Origin: DATLGB01 sp038258425
Lineage (GTDB): Bacteria; Actinomycetota; Thermoleophilia; Solirubrobacterales; Solirubrobacteraceae
NCBI GenBank assembly: GCA_038258425.1
Contig: JBBSPV010000052.1
Location: forward strand, 1 to 24,222
DNA: 24,222 nt
Direction of reading: 5' to 3'
The translations under genes were made by a program, and so were the position numbers. Below are positions 5,709 to 12,990 of the stretch, one piece after another. Each line of letters starts with the position of its first letter. Position 1 is the first letter of the stretch. The notes under the pieces are model-generated. The model made no database searches and had not been told where the DNA came from. It worked only from the letters and a program-made list of their open reading frames with translations.

Positions 5709-8700
5709 TCAGCGCGTGGAGGACGTGGTCGGTCCCGACGTCGCCACGAAGGTCGCGCGGGCGCGCAGCTTCGGCCTGGCGCGCGCCCGCAGGGCGCGGC
5801 GGCCCTTGGCGGTGAGCCTGACGCGGACGCGATGCGCGCCGGCGCGCGTGTAGGTCACGCGCGCACCCCCGATCCGCACCGTGCGCCTGCCCCGCAGCTC
5901 GAGCCGGACGCTGAGCGTGCCCGGCAACGTGCTCGTGTAGCGCACGACGAACGGCCTGACCCGCGCAGCCTTGCGGCCGCTCAGCCGCTTGAAGCGCCTG
6001 ATCACGGCCTTGACGAGCGGGGCGGTGGACGTCGGCTTGATCGCGGGCGGCGGCGGGGGGGTGGGGGCGGCCGTCGTGCGTGCGGCGGGGGCGGTGGGCG
6101 CTGCAGCGGTGGGCGGGGGCGCCGGAGGCGGGACGACGCGCCACAGCGCGCCGGCCGACGCCGCGTTGCCGGCCGCGTCGGTGGCGCGCAGCACCGCGCC
6201 GTGGGCCCCGCCGCCGAGTCCGGTGAGGGTCCACGACGAAGCGCACGCCCGCGCGGCACCGCGGTCGAGGCTGCACGTCACCGCGGCGCCCGGCTCGGTG
6301 GTCCAGGCGATGCGGGCCGACCCGCTGGTGGTACTCGTCGCCGGCACGGCGGTCAGCCGCAGCGCGGGGGGCACGGTGTCGACGGTGAAGCTCCGCGTGG
6401 TCGGATCGCTGAGATGCGGGGTGGTCGCCCGCACGGCGAAGGTGTGCGGGCCCTGGGGGAGGTTCGAGTATGTCCGCGACGACGTGCACGGCGACCACGC
6501 CGATCCGTCGAGTCGGCATTCCGCGCCTCCGGCCCCGAAGGTGAACGTGGCCGTGGTCGAGGCGAGCAGGCCGTTCGGACCGCTGACCACTGGCACCGGC
6601 GCGGTTAGGCGGACGGTGAACTTCGTCGTGGTGACGCTGGGGTTGCCGGCTGTGTCCGTGGCCCGCGCCCGGAACACGTGCTCGCCGGAGTCGACGCGGG
6701 TGAACGTGACGCTGGGGCCGCAGCTCACCCAAGTGTCGTCGTCGAGGGCGCAATCGAGCGTCGCGCCGTCGCCGGCGACCGTGAAGTGCGGCTCGTCTGG
6801 CTCGCCGGTCGGGCCGGCGATCTCGGGCGGAGCCGGCGCCTCGGTGTCGGTCACCCACGTGTGCGTGACCGCAGCGCTGCGGTGCTCCTCTCGGTCGACG
6901 GCGATGACCGTGAAGGTGTGCGGGCCGTCGGAGTCGACCGTCACGGGCTGGGGCGAGTCGCAGGGCTCGACCGCCTCGCCGTCGAGCTGACAGTCGAGGT
7001 GCTCGACGTCGGAGGTGCCCGGCCCGTCGTCCTCGGTCTGCCAGGCGAACTCGGCCAACCGGCTGTTGGCGAGGGGCGAGGGCGCGCTCGTGACTACCAC
7101 GCGGGGCGGCCCGTCGACGGTCCAGTCGTACGTGTCAGTACCGGTGTTGCCGGCCGCGTCCGTGGCCCGAACGACCAATCGGTGCTTTAGATCGTCGAGT
7201 CCGGTCACGGTGATGGGGGAGGCGCAGGCCTTGGCGGCTGCATCGTCGAGCTGGCAGGTGATCGTGGCGCTCGGGTCGTCGCCGGAGAAGACGAAGGTCG
7301 CCTCGCGGCTCTCGGTCAGCAGCGCCGGAACGGTGCCGAACCTGACCGCTGGCGCCGCGGTGTCCACCGCCCAGGAATAGCCGGTCGGCACGGATTCCAC
7401 GTTGCCCGCGGGATCCGTCGCCCGCACCTGGAGCGCGTGGGGCCCGTCATCGTCCCCCACCGTCACCGCGTACGGGCTCTCGCACGGCTCGTATCCATCG
7501 CCGTCGAGCTGGCACTCGAACGTCGAGCCGGGCTCGGCGTGGAAGCGGAACGTCGCGTCCAGGCGATTCGTCGCCGGTCCGGGCCCGGCGTCGAACGTCG
7601 TGTCTGGGGGCGTCCGGTCCACGGTGACGCTCGTGGTCGCCGGCGTCAGATCGGTGTTCGGATGGGGGTCGACCGCCCGGACGGCGAACTGGTGCCGGCC
7701 CTCCGGGAGGTCGTCGTAGCGCTTGGGCGACGGGCATGACTCCCACTCAGCACCGTCGAGCTGGCACTCGAAGGTCGAGTTCGGCTCGCTGGAGTGGAAG
7801 GCGAAGCTCGCCGACGTCGCCTGCGTCGGGGTCGTCGGGGAGGCGTCCAGGACGGTGTTCGGACGCGTGTCGTCGAGCACGGCGAGGGCTCTGAACGCGT
7901 TGAGGCGGCCGCCCGAGACCGTCAGTCGCGTCGGTTCGGAGATCGCATCGACGCCCTCCATCAGGGCCCGTTTGACGTCGGTCACCGTCGCGCTCGGATG
8001 CGCCGAGAACAGCAGTGCAGCCGCCCCTGCGACGTGCGGCGCAGCCTCAGATGTACCGGTGCCCTCGGAGTAGCCACCTCCCCTCTCGGTCGAGAGAATG
8101 GCCGTGCCGGGTGCCCAGAGATCGACGCTGGCGGCACCGTAGTTCGAGTAGGTGTAGGGCGTGTCGCTGGTTCCCCGCGTCGCACCGACACAGACGACGT
8201 TGGGGAGCCCATACGAGCACGGATACGAGGCGGCGCCGGTGGCGTCGACATCGCGACCGTGGCCGTCGGCCGTCGTGCCGTTGCCGGCGGCGGCGACGAC
8301 GAGCATCTGCGGGTTGCGGGCGATCGCGTCGTAGACGGCCTGTGAGTAGTACGACTGGGTGCCGGTGGGCACCGGGGTGGCGATCGAGAGATTCGCGATC
8401 CTCGTCCCGGCGGCGGCAGCGTCACTGATGGCCCGAGCCTGAGCGGCCGTCGAACACACGAGCCTCGGCTGGGCCGGCGTGGCCGGTGGGGTGGCGGGTG
8501 CGGCGGCCTCGTAGTCGCAGGCCCTGTAGGACCGGAGCGTCGAACGCCAGGTCACGCCGGCGATGCCCAGTTGGTTCCCGCCTCTCGCCGCGGCGATGCC
8601 GGCCACATGAGTGCCGTGTCCATCCACGTCGTCATCACCGCTGACCGCGAGGTCCGGATGGCTCAGGTCCACGCCAGAGTCGATGACGGCGACGCTGAGG

Positions 8701-9197
8701 CGCGTGTCCCCGGTGGTGTAGTCCCAGGCTCGGGGAGCGTCGACTCGGGCGAGCGCAGGCTGACCCGGGTCGGCGTACTGCGGATCATCCGCCCCCAGGG
8801 CCGGATAGGCCGCATAGTTCGGCTCCGCATACGCGACTCCGGGTTGCGATTCGAGGATCCTGGTCGCGTCCCGGACGTCCGTTCCGCGCGGTATCTCGAC
8901 CAACTGCGTCTGCGAATCCCCCAGCGTCGATTTGAGATCGGCGTTCGCGGAATCGCGTGCCCGCACGCGCGTGGACGCGCCCGCGCCGGCGGAGAACCCG
9001 ACCACGACCTGATCCGGGACGACCTCGGCCGGCGGTCCGGGGAAGCCGGCACCGGGCAGTGATGGCGCGGCGAGGCTCGCGGCCTGGGCGCCGGTGGGAA
9101 GCGCCCACAGAAGGAGCGCGGCGAGGAGCGGACATCCGAGCCGGTGCATGGGGCCGTGCCGTGTCGGGGTCCGCAAGTGCCGCATCTGCAGCTGCAT
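5709..9197 (-). CDS. Secreted subtilisin-like serine protease with seven Ig-like modules
   Basis: This 1162-residue protein has a signal peptide ending near residue 40 (LLAALLLWALPTGAQA) and an inhibitor-I9-like propeptide (about 58-130). The S8 catalytic domain (about 155-440) carries Asp173 (VAVIDSGVDLSHPDL), His194 (DGHGTHVAG), oxyanion Asn306 (VAAAGNG) and Ser383 (GTSEAAPHVAG). Glu384 replaces the usual Met after the serine, and Asp and His are only 21 residues apart. Residues about 444-1015 are seven modules of about 80 residues. Most contain FECQLDG...C-like Cys pairs and an 'H.f.VRA.D..GN' strand, probably disulfide-stabilised Ig-like folds. A Pro/Ala/Thr linker and a basic C-terminal domain (RVRLTAKGRRALRARARPK) typical of Thermoleophilia secreted proteins follow. 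ATGs at residues 1, 5 and 17 are possible starts, and none has a clear ribosome site. No LPXTG motif is seen. Confidence 0.93.
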   Translation of the reverse strand: MQLQMRHLRTPTRHGPMHRLGCPLLAALLLWALPTGAQAASLAAPSLPGAGFPGPPAEVVPDQVVVGFSAGAGASTRVRARDSANADLKSTLGDSQTQLVEIPRGTDVRDATRILESQPGVAYAEPNYAAYPALGADDPQYADPGQPALARVDAPRAWDYTTGDTRLSVAVIDSGVDLSHPDLAVSGDDDVDGHGTHVAGIAAARGGNQLGIAGVTWRSTLRSYRACDYEAAAPATPPATPAQPRLVCSTAAQARAISDAAAAGTRIANLSIATPVPTGTQSYYSQAVYDAIARNPQMLVVAAAGNGTTADGHGRDVDATGAASYPCSYGLPNVVCVGATRGTSDTPYTYSNYGAASVDLWAPGTAILSTERGGGYSEGTGTSEAAPHVAGAAALLFSAHPSATVTDVKRALMEGVDAISEPTRLTVSGGRLNAFRALAVLDDTRPNTVLDASPTTPTQATSASFAFHSSEPNSTFECQLDGAEWESCPSPKRYDDLPEGRHQFAVRAVDPHPNTDLTPATTSVTVDRTPPDTTFDAGPGPATNRLDATFRFHAEPGSTFECQLDGDGYEPCESPYAVTVGDDDGPHALQVRATDPAGNVESVPTGYSWAVDTAAPAVRFGTVPALLTESREATFVFSGDDPSATITCQLDDAAAKACASPITVTGLDDLKHRLVVRATDAAGNTGTDTYDWTVDGPPRVVVTSAPSPLANSRLAEFAWQTEDDGPGTSDVEHLDCQLDGEAVEPCDSPQPVTVDSDGPHTFTVIAVDREEHRSAAVTHTWVTDTEAPAPPEIAGPTGEPDEPHFTVAGDGATLDCALDDDTWVSCGPSVTFTRVDSGEHVFRARATDTAGNPSVTTTKFTVRLTAPVPVVSGPNGLLASTTATFTFGAGGAECRLDGSAWSPCTSSRTYSNLPQGPHTFAVRATTPHLSDPTTRSFTVDTVPPALRLTAVPATSTTSGSARIAWTTEPGAAVTCSLDRGAARACASSWTLTGLGGGAHGAVLRATDAAGNAASAGALWRVVPPPAPPPTAAAPTAPAARTTAAPTPPPPPAIKPTSTAPLVKAVIRRFKRLSGRKAARVRPFVVRYTSTLPGTLSVRLELRGRRTVRIGGARVTYTRAGAHRVRVRLTAKGRRALRARARPKLRARATFVATSGPTTSSTR

Positions 9198-9220
9198 CGG
9201 CCAACGCGGCGCTCGACCTG

Positions 9221-9247
9221 AGTCTAGGGACGGGACCCGGGTAGGAC
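9221..9247. promoter_or_regulatory. Divergent -10 elements for protease and HesB-like gene
   Basis: On the minus strand TAGACT (9226 to 9221) is identical to the tRNA-Lys -10 and lies 23 nt before the protease ATG. On the plus strand TAGGAC (9242-9247) lies 6 nt before the ATG at 9254, with no Shine-Dalgarno. Confidence 0.35.
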
Positions 9248-9253
9248 CGCAAC

Positions 9254-9556
9254 ATGCTCACCATCACGCCCGGCGCCGACGAGGCGCTCGCGATGCTCCG
9301 TGATCAGGCCGAGGATCTGCCGCCGGGCGGTGGCGTGCGCGTCACCCGTGACGCGGACGAGGACGGGGCGTCGGGCTTCGCGCTCGGGCTCGTCGAGGCG
9401 CCCGAGTCCGACGACATGGTCGTCGACGGCCACGCCCTGGCGGTCTTCGTGGCCGCGGGCGCGGCGGCCGACCTCGAGGACATGGCGCTCGACGGGGAGG
9501 TCCACGGCGACCACGTGCACTTCGGCTTCACCCCGCACGAGGCCGAGCCCGGCTGA
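9254..9556 (+). CDS. HesB/IscA-like domain protein lacking cluster cysteines
   Basis: This is a 100-residue acidic protein. The layout MLTITPGADEALAMLRDQ, then GGGVRVTRD, then GFALGLVEAPESDDMVV and HALAVFVAAGAAADLEDMALD resembles A-type Fe-S carrier (HesB/IscA) folds. There it would be 'aa..l..ll', 'G.Ri.', 'l.l...p...D.v' and 'v.v.v...a...L....ld'. It has no cysteine at all, so it cannot carry a cluster as IscA does. Cysteine-free members are common in actinobacteria and their role is unknown. TAGGAC 6 nt before the ATG suggests a leaderless message. Its TGA overlaps the ATG of the next hydrolase gene (TGATG), so the two are translationally coupled. Confidence 0.72.
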   Translation: MLTITPGADEALAMLRDQAEDLPPGGGVRVTRDADEDGASGFALGLVEAPESDDMVVDGHALAVFVAAGAAADLEDMALDGEVHGDHVHFGFTPHEAEPG

Positions 9557-10458
9557 TGCCGAGCCTGCGCCGCCGCCGCACCGGCGCCGACGCCCAGCCG
9601 AGCTGGGTGCCCGAGCCCCCGATCGAGATGCCTCCCGGGCACCTTGTGCACGTGCCCGGGCACGGTGAGCTGTTCGTGCGCGACTCCGGCGGGGACGGCC
9701 CGCCGGTCCTGCTGCTGCACGGCTGGATGTTCTCCGCCGACCTCAACTGGTGGCCGGCCTACGTCGCGCTGCAAGAGGCCGGCCACCGCGTGCTGGCGCT
9801 CGACCACCGCGGGCACGGCCGCGGCCTGCGCATGCAGATGCCGTTCCGCCTCACCGACTGCGCGGAGGACGCCGCCGCCCTGCTCGAGACGCTCGACGTC
9901 GGCCCGGTCACCGCCGTCGGCTACTCCATGGGCGGCCCGATCGCGCAGCTACTGGCCGGCGACCATCCCGACCGCGTGTCCGGCGTCGTCCTGTGCGCGA
10001 CCTCGGCGTACTGGACCTCCCTGCGCCAGAAGGTCGTCTGGCGCACGTTGGCCTTCCTGCGGCTCGGCCTCGCGCTCGCCCCCGACCGACTGTGGCGCTC
10101 CGGGTTGCGCAGCGCCGGCTTTCCGGACTCGGCCCAGACCACCTGGACGGTGGCCGAGCTCACGCGCGGCTCTGCGGCCGACCTCGCGGAGGCCGGCCGG
10201 GAGCTGTCGCGCTTCGACTCGCGGCCGTGGCTCGCCGACCGGGTGACCCAGCCGGCGGCGGTGGTGGTGACCACGAAGGACGACGGCGTCCCGCCGGCCC
10301 ATCAGCGCAAGCTCGCCGCCCTGCTCGGCGCACCGACGTTCGAGGTCGCCGGCGACCACTACGCGGTGATCGCCAGGCGCGACGAGTTCAACGCCGCGCT
10401 GCTGCGCGCGCTTGCCGCGATCGGGGCGGCGGCGGCGGCGGGCCGGGCCGCCGCGTAG
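9556..10458 (+). CDS. Alpha/beta hydrolase
   Basis: This 300-residue hydrolase has an Arg-rich N-terminus (MPSLRRRRTG) but no signal peptide. It shows the oxyanion HGW (about 55-57), LALDHRGHGRG (about 80-90), the nucleophile elbow GYSMGG with Ser124, the acid Asp242 or Asp243 in TTKDDGVPP, and His268 in AGDHYAV. The cap segment around 150-190 contains Trp/Leu-rich helices (WRTLAFLRLGLALAPDRLW) that suggest a hydrophobic acyl substrate or membrane association. The substrate is not assignable. It is coupled to the HesB-like gene by a one-base overlap, and the -10 of tRNA-Val overlaps its stop codon. Confidence 0.9.
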   Translation: MPSLRRRRTGADAQPSWVPEPPIEMPPGHLVHVPGHGELFVRDSGGDGPPVLLLHGWMFSADLNWWPAYVALQEAGHRVLALDHRGHGRGLRMQMPFRLTDCAEDAAALLETLDVGPVTAVGYSMGGPIAQLLAGDHPDRVSGVVLCATSAYWTSLRQKVVWRTLAFLRLGLALAPDRLWRSGLRSAGFPDSAQTTWTVAELTRGSAADLAEAGRELSRFDSRPWLADRVTQPAAVVVTTKDDGVPPAHQRKLAALLGAPTFEVAGDHYAVIARRDEFNAALLRALAAIGAAAAAGRAAA

Positions 10459-10461
10459 CCT
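10456..10461 (+). promoter_or_regulatory. Putative -10 of tRNA-Val
   Basis: TAGCCT starts on the stop codon of the hydrolase gene and ends 8 nt before the tRNA. The hexamer resembles those upstream of tRNA-Lys (TAGACT) and the cupin gene (TAGGCT). Confidence 0.4.
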
Positions 10462-10469
10462 GTCGGCAG

Positions 10470-10543
10470 GGGCGGTTAGCTCAGCTGGTCAGAGCGCCTG
10501 CCTTACAAGCAGGAGGTCCCCGGTTCGAGCCCGGGACTGCCCA
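10470..10543 (+). tRNA. tRNA-Val(UAC)
   Basis: This is a 74-nt cloverleaf. The acceptor is GGGCGGT/ACTGCCC with discriminator A, and the D stem is GCTC/GAGC. The anticodon stem is CCTGC/GCAGG with loop CTTACAA, giving anticodon TAC at 10504-10506. The T arm is CCCGG-TTCGAGC-CCGGG. CCA is not encoded and there is no intron. Confidence 0.96.
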
Positions 10544-10544
10544 T

Positions 10545-10592
10545 CCTCCGCTTCGCGCGTCCACGCCGGAGGTGTGAGGCTCAAGGCGCCTC
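10545..10592. terminator. Hairpins downstream of tRNA-Val
   Basis: CCTCCG (10545-10550) pairs with CGGAGG (10567-10572), and GAGGC (10576-10580) pairs with GCCTC (10588-10592). There is no T-tract, so termination is only suggested by position. Confidence 0.25.
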
Positions 10593-10625
10593 CGAACAGC
10601 GGTGACCGACAGCGGGGACGCGGGC

Positions 10626-10753
10626 ATGGCCCAGAAGGTGCTCATAAATCTGGCGACGGGGTGGGAGGACGGCGAGCGGGTCACCGTGGCCTTGGCGGCC
10701 CGCCGATGCTCGAGTGGCTCGGGGACGAGGCCCGTACGGTCTTCAGCTACTGA
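10626..10753 (+). pseudogene. DsrE-family protein, internally deleted and frameshifted
   Basis: The frame from ATG 10626 begins MAQKVLINLATGWEDGERVT, a characteristic DsrE-family N-terminus ('KVLINLATGLEDPERVTVAF'). Soon after VTVALA the match stops. In another frame the sequence ends PPMLEWLGDEARTVFSY with TGA 10751-10753, which is the characteristic C-terminus of the same family ('ATPMLEWIGD.ATVFSY'). Intact members are about 115-125 residues, so roughly 70-80 internal codons are missing. The junction near 10695-10705 also shifts the frame. DsrE proteins are sulfur-relay or peroxiredoxin-like. What remains cannot fold normally, so I call it a remnant. It lies just upstream of the AhpD-like gene. 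Confidence 0.7.
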
Positions 10754-10799
10754 CCTCGGCGAGCTTGAACCGTTGCCCCGCGGCGCGGGTCGAAGATCG

Positions 10800-11348
10800 A
10801 TGATGGTTTCGGCCGTCGAGCCCGAACAAGCCCCCCTGCTCGCGCGGCCGTACTACCGCGCGGAGGGCACGAGCCCGATCGTGACGTCGCTCGCGCACGT
10901 GCCCGAGGCGCTCGAGGTGGCGATGCCGTTCGTGTCCGTCGTGCTCGGGCCGGGTGCGGTCGATGTGCGTACGAAGGAGCTGGTGATCGTTCGCACCTCG
11001 GTGCTGCTGGAGTGCCGGTACTGCGTCGAGACGCACTCGGCGGTGGCCCTCGACAGCGACGTGTCGGCCGCCGAGCTGCGGCTCCTGCGCTCGGCCGGCA
11101 CCGCCGTCGCGCTCGACTCGGAACGCGAGCGGGTGCTCCTGGCCTGGGTCGATGCGGTGGCGGGCGGGCGTGGGAGCGTGCCGGCCCCGCTGGGCGAGCG
11201 GCTGCGGGAGCACTACGCGGAGCCGGAGGTCGTGGAGCTGACGCTGCTGTGTGCGGCGACGATGATGCTCAACCGCTACTGCACGGCGCTCGATCTGCCG
11301 ACGAACCCGGCGACGCTGGAGCGCCTCACGCGAGAGGACCTGGCGTGA
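10800..11348 (+). CDS. AhpD-like / carboxymuconolactone decarboxylase family protein
   Basis: This 182-residue helical protein carries the family redox motif LECRYCVETHSAVA, a CxxC with a following His, near residues 76-84. The motif is preceded by the conserved VRTKELVIVRTSVLL helix, where relatives have 'REl..l..s...ncryC...H'. AhpD-type proteins use the CxxC as a peroxidase or disulfide reductase centre. Tandem ATGs at 10800 and 10803 are both possible starts. The frame is open further upstream through the DsrE remnant, but that part is unrelated. The TGA overlaps the GTG of the radical SAM gene (GTGA), so the two proteins are very probably made together and may act in one pathway (inference). 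Confidence 0.85.
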   Translation: MMVSAVEPEQAPLLARPYYRAEGTSPIVTSLAHVPEALEVAMPFVSVVLGPGAVDVRTKELVIVRTSVLLECRYCVETHSAVALDSDVSAAELRLLRSAGTAVALDSERERVLLAWVDAVAGGRGSVPAPLGERLREHYAEPEVVELTLLCAATMMLNRYCTALDLPTNPATLERLTREDLA

Positions 11349-12181
11349 GCGCGGTTGTTGAGGCAATCCGGGCTGAGCGGCTCGGCGGCCGGCTGTGGTT
11401 GTACGCGAACTACCACTGCAATCTGCGCTGCATGTACTGCCTGACCGAGTCGGCGCCGGGCGTGCCACGGCGACTGCTCGACCCCGAGACGATGGTGCAA
11501 CGGGGGCGCGAAGCGCGGGAGCTCGGCTTCACGGGCCTGGGCGTGACCGGCGGAGAGCCGTTCCTGCTGGACTGGATGCCCGAGGTCGTCGCCGAGTTGG
11601 CCGGGATCCTCCCGGTCGTCGTGCTCTCCAACGGCACGCTGTTCGAGGGGCGGCGGCTGGCCGCGCTGGAGCGGCTCGCCGGGCTGCCGGTGTCGATTCA
11701 GATCTCGCTCGACCGTCCGGAGGCCGAGGCCAACGACGAGATGCGCGGTCCGGAGAACTTCGCGAAGGTCATCGAGGCCGTTCCGCGACTGGTGGAGCGC
11801 GGGATCCGGGTGCGGATCGCGACGACGCTGGAGGACCCGGCGGCCTACGACCCGGACGAGCGGGACCGTCTGTGCGCGCTGCACCGGGCCCTCGGCGTCC
11901 CCGACGAGGATCACGTCGTGCGTCCGATCGTTCGCAGGGGTCGCGCCGTCGCCGGTGACCTCGGGGTGGTGGCGGGCTTCGGCGAGCTCGAACCGGAGCT
12001 CACGCTCACCGCCGACGGGGCGTTCGCGAGCCCGTTCGGCCCGACCATCCGCGGGGGGCGGCTGGACACGGACCTGCTCGTGACGCGCACCACCGCGCCG
12101 CTGTCGGTGCCGGCCGCCGCTCTCGCAGGCCTGGCCGGGGGCCGCGACGGCGGACGGGACGCGCGGCTCGGGATCCGCTGA
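11345..12181 (+). CDS. Radical SAM protein
   Basis: This 278-residue enzyme begins at GTG 11345, inside the stop of the AhpD-like gene. The cluster motif is CNLRCMYC, with Cys25, Cys29 and Cys32 in the CxxxCxxC spacing that binds the SAM-cleaving 4Fe-4S cluster. A glycine-rich SAM site follows (GVTGGEPFLLDWMPEV, about 67-82), then VVLSNGTLFEG and a beta-strand ending QISLDRP. The C-terminal part ends ELTLTADGAFASPFGPTIRGG, which occupies the place of a SPASM domain but has no cysteines. Auxiliary clusters are therefore absent. SPASM-lacking relatives modify peptides or small molecules. The substrate is unknown, and I see no convincing precursor peptide beside it. Confidence 0.88.
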   Translation: MSAVVEAIRAERLGGRLWLYANYHCNLRCMYCLTESAPGVPRRLLDPETMVQRGREARELGFTGLGVTGGEPFLLDWMPEVVAELAGILPVVVLSNGTLFEGRRLAALERLAGLPVSIQISLDRPEAEANDEMRGPENFAKVIEAVPRLVERGIRVRIATTLEDPAAYDPDERDRLCALHRALGVPDEDHVVRPIVRRGRAVAGDLGVVAGFGELEPELTLTADGAFASPFGPTIRGGRLDTDLLVTRTTAPLSVPAAALAGLAGGRDGGRDARLGIR

Positions 12182-12223
12182 GCGTGAATGGCCACGGACG
12201 TCCGGTCGGACGTCGAAGCGACT

Positions 12224-12230
12224 GAGAGGA
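12224..12230 (+). promoter_or_regulatory. Ribosome binding site of the DoxX-like gene
   Basis: GAGAGGA with a 7-nt spacer fixes the ATG at 12238. Just upstream is the palindrome CGGACGTCCG (about 12197-12206), followed by a second GGACGTC, which could be an operator. Confidence 0.5.
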
Positions 12231-12237
12231 ACGATTC

Positions 12238-12798
12238 ATGAGCGGCCACACCGAGTCTGCAGCCACCGCATCGCGCACCCCGATCGCCGACCCGGGCGCG
12301 ATGGCGCGCGGGCTGGCCGTGCTCCGCATCTTCTTCGGGCTCATCCTCTTCTCCAACGGCCTGGCGAAGCTGTTCTCGTTCACGAGCGTCTCCGTCGGGG
12401 CGTACAAGTCGTCGCTGATCGACCGCCCCGAAGCCCGTTCCATCCTCGAGTTCGAGGTCAACAAACGCGGTGGCGGCACGTCAGTCCCGCTGCTGGACCC
12501 GCTCGTCAACGACGTCATGCTCAACCACTGGGGCCTGTTCCAATGGATCACCACGGCGGTCGAGCTCGGCGCCGGGCTGGCGCTGATCCTCGGCATCGTC
12601 ACCCGCGGTGCCGCGCTCGTCGGCCTGCTGCAGCAGTTCTTCCTGCAGCTCGTCTACCTGTCGAGTGGTCGCTTCATGTGGGAGCAGCCGCACGAGTGGG
12701 TGCCGCTCGTGATCCTCGCCCTCGTCCCGGCCGGCCTCGTGTGGGGCCTCGACGGGCGGCTCGCGCGCAACCGCCCGCGGGCGCGATGGCCTTCCTGA
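12238..12798 (+). CDS. DoxX/DoxD-family membrane protein
   Basis: This 186-residue protein has four membrane spans: about 25-46 (LAVLRIFFGLILFSNGLAKL), 103-123, 124-142 and 153-171. That is the four-helix DoxX arrangement, with the conserved 'R...G..f...G..Kl' in helix 1. A soluble loop of about 55 residues separates helices 1 and 2, as in the DoxD subunit of thiosulfate:quinone oxidoreductase and its relatives. Actual TQO activity cannot be claimed, because no DoxA partner is present. It lies 56 nt after the radical SAM gene on the same strand, with its own strong Shine-Dalgarno. Together with the DsrE remnant and the AhpD-like protein this looks like a redox or sulfur-related cluster (inference). 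Confidence 0.82.
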   Translation: MSGHTESAATASRTPIADPGAMARGLAVLRIFFGLILFSNGLAKLFSFTSVSVGAYKSSLIDRPEARSILEFEVNKRGGGTSVPLLDPLVNDVMLNHWGLFQWITTAVELGAGLALILGIVTRGAALVGLLQQFFLQLVYLSSGRFMWEQPHEWVPLVILALVPAGLVWGLDGRLARNRPRARWPS

Positions 12799-12976
12799 GC
12801 CGGGACCAGGCCGGGAGGGTCGCGGAACGGTGGTTCTCCGGGCAGGTCGTCGCTGTCACCGGTGCCGGGCGCGGCGCAGCCGTCATCTCCTGACCCACGA
12901 CGGACTGCCGCCGTACACCACGAGCGGCGGGCGATAGCTTCGGGGCTCGGACCCGGGTCACCAACGTCGACCATCT

Positions 12977-12984
12977 GGAAGGAG
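12977..12984 (+). promoter_or_regulatory. Strong ribosome binding site
   Basis: GGAAGGAG with a 6-nt spacer decides the ATG at 12991 over the in-frame ATG at 12862. TAGCTT at 12935-12940 is a possible -10 giving a leader of about 45 nt. Confidence 0.6.
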
Positions 12985-12990
12985 TCCCAC

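Noticed and set aside
10602..10799. N-terminal extension of the AhpD-like protein
   Set aside because: The residues belong to the DsrE remnant and then to out-of-frame sequence; relatives begin near the ATG at 10800.
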